A program made the translations under genes and the position numbers. Shown piece by piece: positions 59,402 through 64,000 of a DNA stretch of 64,000 nt. Source of the stretch: Mycobacterium colombiense (GTDB lineage: Bacteria; Actinomycetota; Actinomycetes; Mycobacteriales; Mycobacteriaceae); assembly GCF_001665835.1 (NCBI RefSeq), contig NZ_LZSX01000034.1:1-64000 (forward strand). Reading direction: 5' to 3'. Under the pieces are notes generated by a model that was not told where the DNA came from, made no database searches, and saw only the letters and a list, made by a program, of their open reading frames with translations. The stretch's first letter is position 1, and each line of letters starts with the position of its first letter.

Positions 59402-61039
59402 GTGATCACGGCCACGGACCTCGAGGTCCGCGCTGGTGCGCGCATCCTGCTCTCCCCGGACGGTCCCGACCTGCGCGTGCAGCCCGGCGACCGCATCGGG
59501 CTGGTGGGCCGCAACGGCGCCGGTAAGACCACCACGCTGCGCATCCTGGCGGGGGAGACCGAGCCTTATGCGGGCGCGATCCACCGCACCGGCGAAATCG
59601 GTTATCTGCCACAGGATCCCAAAGAGGGCGACCTCGACGTGCTGGCCCGCGACCGGGTGCTGTCGGCCCGCGGGCTCGACGTGTTGCTGACCGACCTGGA
59701 AAAGCAGCAGGCGTTGATGGCCGAGGTGGCCGACGACGACGCCCGCGACCGCGCGATCCGCCGGTACGGGCAGCTGGAGGAGCGTTTCGTCGCCCTCGGC
59801 GGCTATGGCGCGGAAAGCGAAGCGAGCCGCATCTGCGCGAGTCTCGGTCTGCCGGAACGGGTGCTGACGCAGCAGCTGCGCACGCTGTCCGGCGGGCAGC
59901 GCCGCCGGGTGGAGCTGGCCCGCATCCTGTTCGCCGCTTCCGAGGGCGGCGCCGGGATGTCGGGTTCGTCGACCACGCTGCTGCTCGACGAGCCGACCAA
60001 CCACCTGGACGCGGATTCCATCGGCTGGCTGCGCGATTTCCTGCGCGCGCACACCGGCGGGCTGGTGATCATCAGCCACAACGTCGAACTGCTCGCCGAC
60101 GTCGTCAACCGGGTGTGGTTCCTGGACGCGGTGCGCGGCGAGGTCGACGTCTACAACATGACGTGGCAGAAATACCTCGACGCGCGGGCGACCGACGAGC
60201 AGCGCAGGCGCCGGGAACGCGCCAACGCCGAACGCAAGGCCACAGCGCTGCGCTCACAGGCTGCCAAGCTCGGTGCGAAGGCCACCAAAGCCGTTGCCGC
60301 GCAAAACATGTTGCGCCGTGCCGACCGGATGATGGCCGCGCTCGACGACGAGCGGGTGGCCGACAAGGTGGCCCGCATCAAGTTCCCCAACCCCGCCGCG
60401 TGCGGGCGCACGCCGCTGGTGGCCACCGGGCTGAGCAAGTCCTACGGGTCGCTGGAGGTGTTCACCGGTGTCGACCTGGCGATCGACCGCGGCTCGCGGG
60501 TGGTGGTGCTGGGCCTCAACGGCGCCGGAAAGACCACCCTGCTGAGAATCCTGGCCGGCACCGAGGCCCCCGACACCGGGGGGCTGGAGCCCGGGCACGG
60601 GCTGCGGATCGGCTACTTCGCCCAGGAGCACGACACGCTCGACAACGATGCGACCGTGTGGGAGAACATCCGTCACGCCGCACCGGATTCGGGCGAGCAG
60701 GATCTGCGCGGCCTGTTGGGCGCCTTCATGTTCAGCGGTCCCCAGCTCGACCAGCCGGCGGGCACCCTGTCCGGCGGCGAGAAGACCCGGCTCGCGCTGG
60801 CCGGTTTGGTGGCGTCCACCGCCAACGTGCTGCTGCTCGACGAGCCGACGAACAACCTCGACCCGGCCTCGCGCGAGCAGGTGCTCGACGCGCTGCGCAG
60901 TTACCAGGGCGCGGTGGTGTTGGTGACGCACGACCCGGGTGCCGCCGAGGCGCTCGACCCGCAGCGCGTTGTGCTGCTGCCCGACGGCACCGAGGACTTC
61001 TGGTCCGACGAATACCGGGATCTCATCGAGCTCGCCTGA
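59402..61039 (+). CDS. ABC-F family ATPase (Rv1473 type)
   Basis: A 545-residue protein with two ABC domains and no membrane segments. Both Walker A motifs (GRNGAGKTTT, GLNGAGKTTL), both signatures (LSGGQRRRVEL, LSGGEKTRLAL) and Walker B motifs (LLDEPTNHLD, LLDEPTNNLD) are intact, with a charged linker of about 80 residues between domains. ABC-F proteins act on the ribosome, some giving macrolide or lincosamide protection; Rv1473 has been linked to macrolide tolerance. The GTG start at 59402 follows AAGGAGAG. Confidence 0.94.
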   Translation: MITATDLEVRAGARILLSPDGPDLRVQPGDRIGLVGRNGAGKTTTLRILAGETEPYAGAIHRTGEIGYLPQDPKEGDLDVLARDRVLSARGLDVLLTDLEKQQALMAEVADDDARDRAIRRYGQLEERFVALGGYGAESEASRICASLGLPERVLTQQLRTLSGGQRRRVELARILFAASEGGAGMSGSSTTLLLDEPTNHLDADSIGWLRDFLRAHTGGLVIISHNVELLADVVNRVWFLDAVRGEVDVYNMTWQKYLDARATDEQRRRRERANAERKATALRSQAAKLGAKATKAVAAQNMLRRADRMMAALDDERVADKVARIKFPNPAACGRTPLVATGLSKSYGSLEVFTGVDLAIDRGSRVVVLGLNGAGKTTLLRILAGTEAPDTGGLEPGHGLRIGYFAQEHDTLDNDATVWENIRHAAPDSGEQDLRGLLGAFMFSGPQLDQPAGTLSGGEKTRLALAGLVASTANVLLLDEPTNNLDPASREQVLDALRSYQGAVVLVTHDPGAAEALDPQRVVLLPDGTEDFWSDEYRDLIELA

Positions 61040-61128
61040 CTTTGCATGCGATTTGGCGAAATCGCCCCGCGGGCGACGGCGGCTTCTTACTCTGAGTGCT
61101 TGCGATCGTGTCCCGCGCCGGAGGAGCC

Positions 61129-61338
61129 ATGAAGAGAACACTGCACAGGTCGGCCAAGACGCGCGACCAGTTGTTGCATGAGCTGCGCCACGCCTACGAA
61201 GGCGGCGCCAGCATCCGCAGCCTGGTCGCGAAGACCGGCAGGTCGTACGGGTCGGTTCATAGCTTGCTACGGGAGTCGGGCACCACGATGCGCAGCCGCG
61301 GCGGCCCGAACCGGACAGCCAAGATCGCGCGGGCGTAG
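61129..61338 (+). CDS. Small HTH protein (Rv1473A type)
   Basis: A 69-residue basic protein. ELRHAYEGGASIRSLVAKTGRS, then YGSVHSLLRESG, reads as a helix-turn-helix similar to resolvase/homeodomain-like domains, followed by a basic tail. ATG 61129 is chosen because GGAGGAG precedes it and it matches the short Rv1473A; an in-frame TTG-type start at 61096 would add 11 residues. The TAG stop lies in an inverted repeat shared with the opposing TetR gene. It is likely a transcription regulator, but targets are unknown. Confidence 0.85.
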   Translation: MKRTLHRSAKTRDQLLHELRHAYEGGASIRSLVAKTGRSYGSVHSLLRESGTTMRSRGGPNRTAKIARA

Positions 61339-61379
61339 CGTCACTGCGAAATCACGTCCCCTTGTTCGCAGTGACGCTA
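61336..61379. terminator. 15-bp inverted repeat containing both convergent stop codons
   Basis: TAGCGTCACTGCGAA (61336-61350) and TTCGCAGTGACGCTA (61365-61379) are perfect inverted complements around a 14-nt loop. The outermost TAG is the stop of the HTH gene on the plus strand and, in mirror image, the stop of the TetR gene on the minus strand. The hairpin is most likely a bidirectional terminator. Confidence 0.7.
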
Positions 61380-61958
61380 CGATCGCTTCTCAGAGTCGTT
61401 GCGGCGCACCGAGTTTTCCACCAGGTCCAGCACCGCGGATAGGCGCTGCGGGTCCTCGCCGGACGCCGACCGGGCCACCAGCCCGTCGAGCACCAACTCC
61501 AGGTAGCACTGCAGGACGTCGCCGGGCACGTCGTCGCGCACCCGGTGTGCCTCGGTCTGCCGGCGCAACCGATCGGTGGTCGCCGCCGCCAGCTCGGCTG
61601 AACGTTCCGCCCATCCCTGGCTGAACGCGGGATCGTTGCGCAGCTTGCGGGCGATCTCCAATCTGGTGGCCAGCCAGTCGAACTGGTCCGGCGCAGCTAG
61701 CATGTCGCGCATCACCTGGATGAGTCCCGCGCGGGAAGCCACGTCGGCCATCCGCTCGGCGTCCTCGTCGGCGAGGGCGAAAAACAGCGCATCCTTGTCC
61801 CGGAAGTGGTGGAAGATCGCGCCGCGCGACATCCCGATCGCCTTCTCCAGCCGGCGCACCGTCGCTTTCTCGTAGCCGTATTCGGCAAAACAACGGCGGG
61901 CGCCGTCGAGGATCTGGCGGCGTCGAGCCGCCAGATGGTCCTCGCTGACCTTAGGCAC
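61377..61958 (-). CDS. TetR-family regulator, probable aconitase repressor (Rv1474c type)
   Basis: A 193-residue TetR protein. The N-terminal HTH is RRQILDGARRCFAEYGYEKATVRRLEKAIGMSRGAIF-like (helix-turn-helix about residues 10-55), followed by a ligand-binding domain. It lies 25 bp downstream of acn in the same orientation, the arrangement of Corynebacterium AcnR and of Rv1474c, which is reported to regulate aconitase. GTG 61958 (PKVSEDHLAARRRQ follows) is the orthologous start; a longer frame through acn is rejected. Confidence 0.93.
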   Translation of the reverse strand: MPKVSEDHLAARRRQILDGARRCFAEYGYEKATVRRLEKAIGMSRGAIFHHFRDKDALFFALADEDAERMADVASRAGLIQVMRDMLAAPDQFDWLATRLEIARKLRNDPAFSQGWAERSAELAAATTDRLRRQTEAHRVRDDVPGDVLQCYLELVLDGLVARSASGEDPQRLSAVLDLVENSVRRNDSEKRS

Positions 61959-61983
61959 GGGGGTGACTGGATTCGGGCCGGGA

Positions 61984-64000
61984 CTAGTCGGACTTGAGCA
62001 TGTTGCGCAGCACGTACTGCAGGATGCCGCCGTTGCGGTAGTAGTCGGCCTCGCCCGGGGTGTCGATGCGCACCACCGCGTCGAACTCGATTGCGTTTTT
62101 GTCGGCGTCCTTCCCGGCGGACTTGCTGGCCTTGACGTGCACCGTCTTCGGCGTCTTGCCGTTGTTGAGCTCTTCGATCCCGGTGATGTCGAACACCTCG
62201 GTGCCGTCCAGGCCCAGGTCGGTGGCCGACTTGCCATCGGGGAACTGCAACGGGATCACGCCCATGCCGATCAGGTTGGAGCGGTGGATCCGCTCGAACG
62301 ACTCGGCGATCACCGCGCGGACGCCCAGCAGCCGCGTCCCCTTGGCGGCCCAGTCTCGTGACGAACCCGATCCGTATTCCTTACCGCCCAGCACCACCAG
62401 CGGAATGTCTTGTGCCGCATAGTTTTGCGCCGCGTCGTAGATGAACGCCTGCGGTGCTTGCCCATCTTCGGCGGACTGGGTGAAGTCGCGGGTGTAGCCG
62501 CCGGACACGTCGTCGAGCAGCATGTTGCGCAGCCGGATGTTGGCGAACGTGCCGCGGATCATCACCTCGTGGTTGCCGCGCCGCGAGCCGAAGGAGTTGT
62601 AGTCCTTGCGCTGCACGCCGTGCTCGTCGAGGTACTGCGCCGCCGGGGTTCCCGGCTTGATGCTGCTGGCGGGGGAGATGTGGTCGGTGGTTACCGAATC
62701 GCCCAGCAGCGCCAGCACCCTGGCGCCGGTGATGTCGGCGACCGGCTCGGGCTCGGCCGGCATGCCGTCGAAGTACGGGGGCTTGCGGACGTAGGTCGAA
62801 TCCGCGTTCCACTCAAAGGTATTGCCGCTCGGGGTGGGCAGGTTGCGCCACCGCTCGTCGCCCTTGAACACGTCGCCGTAGTTCTTGGTGAACATCTCGG
62901 AGTTGATCGCCGACGCGATGGTGTCGGAGACGTCCTGCTGTGAGGGCCAGATGTCTTTCAAGTAGACCTCGTTGCCTTCTTTATCCGTGCCCAGCGGCTG
63001 CTCATCGAAGTCGAAGTCCATCGTGCCGGCCAGCGCGTAGGCGACCACCAGCGGCGGCGACGCCAGGTAGTTCATCTTGACGTCCGGGTTGATGCGGCCC
63101 TCGAAGTTCCGGTTACCCGAGAGCACGGCGGACACCGACAAGTCGTTGTCGTTGATGGCCTTCGAGATTTCGTCGGGCAGCGGACCGGAGTTGCCGATGC
63201 ACGTGGTGCAGCCGTAGCCGACCAGGTAGAAGCCGAGCTTCTCCAGATACGGCCACAGGCCGGCCTTGTCGTAGTAGTCGTTGACCACCTGCGAGCCGGG
63301 CGCCATGGTGGTCTTCACCCACGGCTTGGAGGTCAGTCCCTTCTCGACGGCGTTGCGGGCCAGCAGCGCGGCGCCCAGCATCACCTCGGGGTTGGAGGTG
63401 TTGGTGCACGACGTTACCGCGGCGATCACCACCGCGCCGTGATCGAGCACGAATTCGCCTCGCTCGTCGGACTTTACGGTCACCGGATTGCTCGGGCGGC
63501 CCTTGGCATGTGCGGCCGCCGAGTGCACCTCGGGGACGTCGTCGGCATGTCCGTTCGACACCGCGCCGGGATCGCTGGCCGGGAAGGTCTCCTCGACCGA
63601 CTCGTCCAGCTTCGAGTAGCCCTGCTGGCCGTCCGTGTCACCATCGACGTAGCTGAGGATCTGTTCGCGGAAGGTGGACTTGGCGGCCGACAACGCGATT
63701 CGGTCCTGCGGGCGCTTGGGTCCGGCGATCGACGGCACCACCGTGGAGAGGTCGAGCTCGAGGTATTCCGAGAACGCGGGCTCGTGGTCGGGGTCGTGCC
63801 ACAGCCCCTGCTCTTTGGCGTAGGTCTCCACGAGTGCCAGTTGCTGGTCGGTGCGGCCGGTGAACTTCAGGTAGGAGATGGTCTCCTCGTCGATGGGGAA
63901 AATGGCTGCGGTGGAACCGAATTCGGGGCTCATGTTGCCCAGCGTGGCGCGGTTGGCCAGCGGCACCTCGGAAACACCCTTGCCGTAGAACTCGACGAAC
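61984..64000 (-). CDS. acn: Aconitate hydratase, 5' end beyond window
   Basis: The last 671 residues of a roughly 940-residue AcnA-type aconitase, which interconverts citrate and isocitrate in the TCA cycle. The [4Fe-4S] Cys are visible in [12 protein letters not shown] and [12 protein letters not shown]; the swivel domain has [32 protein letters not shown] and MGVIPLQF. The frame continues past 64000 without a start, so the gene is cut by the window. It is followed by the TetR gene, a probable operon. It depends on the SUF system encoded 8 kb away for its cluster. Confidence 0.97.
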   Translation of the reverse strand, partial: FVEFYGKGVSEVPLANRATLGNMSPEFGSTAAIFPIDEETISYLKFTGRTDQQLALVETYAKEQGLWHDPDHEPAFSEYLELDLSTVVPSIAGPKRPQDRIALSAAKSTFREQILSYVDGDTDGQQGYSKLDESVEETFPASDPGAVSNGHADDVPEVHSAAAHAKGRPSNPVTVKSDERGEFVLDHGAVVIAAVTSCTNTSNPEVMLGAALLARNAVEKGLTSKPWVKTTMAPGSQVVNDYYDKAGLWPYLEKLGFYLVGYGCTTCIGNSGPLPDEISKAINDNDLSVSAVLSGNRNFEGRINPDVKMNYLASPPLVVAYALAGTMDFDFDEQPLGTDKEGNEVYLKDIWPSQQDVSDTIASAINSEMFTKNYGDVFKGDERWRNLPTPSGNTFEWNADSTYVRKPPYFDGMPAEPEPVADITGARVLALLGDSVTTDHISPASSIKPGTPAAQYLDEHGVQRKDYNSFGSRRGNHEVMIRGTFANIRLRNMLLDDVSGGYTRDFTQSAEDGQAPQAFIYDAAQNYAAQDIPLVVLGGKEYGSGSSRDWAAKGTRLLGVRAVIAESFERIHRSNLIGMGVIPLQFPDGKSATDLGLDGTEVFDITGIEELNNGKTPKTVHVKASKSAGKDADKNAIEFDAVVRIDTPGEADYYRNGGILQYVLRNMLKSD

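Overview
This is a high-GC window from a slow-growing non-tuberculous Mycobacterium, with the Mycobacterium avium complex a reasonable guess. The evidence is three complete PPE genes plus one partial one, several genes with an apparent -10 box 6-8 nt before a GTG/ATG start (leaderless style), a REP13E12-type HNH gene, mycobacterial lipid genes (mptB, WS/DGAT, fadD12, fadE15), and a gene order that follows the M. tuberculosis Rv1420-Rv1475c block as I remember it. No PE_PGRS genes are seen at places where M. tuberculosis carries them. Species is not settled by sequence alone. The first 16 bases match the Tn5/Nextera mosaic end, so the left edge is a sequencing-library artefact and the window begins at a contig end.

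Layout. 1-2440: a truncated PPE gene and a cupin/JmjC-type oxygenase, both minus strand. 2534-7441: the compact uvrC-rapZ-cuvA-whiA operon (DNA repair, RNA/nucleotide signalling, cell-wall precursor control, regulator), joined by overlapping start/stop codons. 7442-12586: an accessory island with a 940-bp gene-poor stretch containing an AT-rich patch, two tandem PPE-SVP genes, a small secreted DUF732 protein and a third, degenerate PPE-SVP gene. 12697-19282: lipid cluster (WS/DGAT acyltransferase, lipO, fadD12, acyltransferase) interrupted by a REP13E12 HNH gene. 19472-23347: a charged helical protein, a DUF3556 membrane protein and an FAD oxidoreductase. 23472-30690: glycolytic gap-pgk-tpiA, then secG, an F420-type oxidoreductase and PEP carboxylase. 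30766-34001: DUF4239 membrane protein, aldo/keto reductase, histone-deacetylase-like hydrolase and a coiled-coil protein. 34089-40582: pentose-phosphate operon tkt-tal-zwf-opcA-pgl on the minus strand. 40838-44407: haem A synthesis (ctaB, ctaA) flanking a quinone oxidoreductase and a divergent ATP-grasp-like gene. 44467-47929: mptB plus an ABC transporter. 48049-54316: complete suf Fe-S cluster operon sufR-B-D-C-S-U-T, with an apparent SufR operator lying over the sufR start. 54369-56068: two tandem DUF5666 secreted proteins. 56144-61338: fadE15, trxA, echA12, ABC-F ATPase, small HTH protein. 61377-64000: TetR regulator and aconitase (5' end beyond the window).

How the genes work together. 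Central carbon metabolism dominates: triose-phosphate glycolysis, anaplerotic PEP carboxylase, the whole oxidative and non-oxidative pentose-phosphate set, and aconitase. The SUF operon builds the Fe-S clusters that aconitase and SufR themselves need. CtaA/CtaB make haem A for cytochrome oxidase. The best candidates for a second look are the PPE/DUF732 island, the SufR operator fused to a leaderless start, the tandem DUF5666 pair (one with a histidine-rich tail), the convergent stop-codon hairpin at 61336-61379, and the mismatch between EchA12 and canonical crotonase catalysis. I did not find a CRISPR array, tRNA, rRNA, prophage, IS element or recognisable new defence system.
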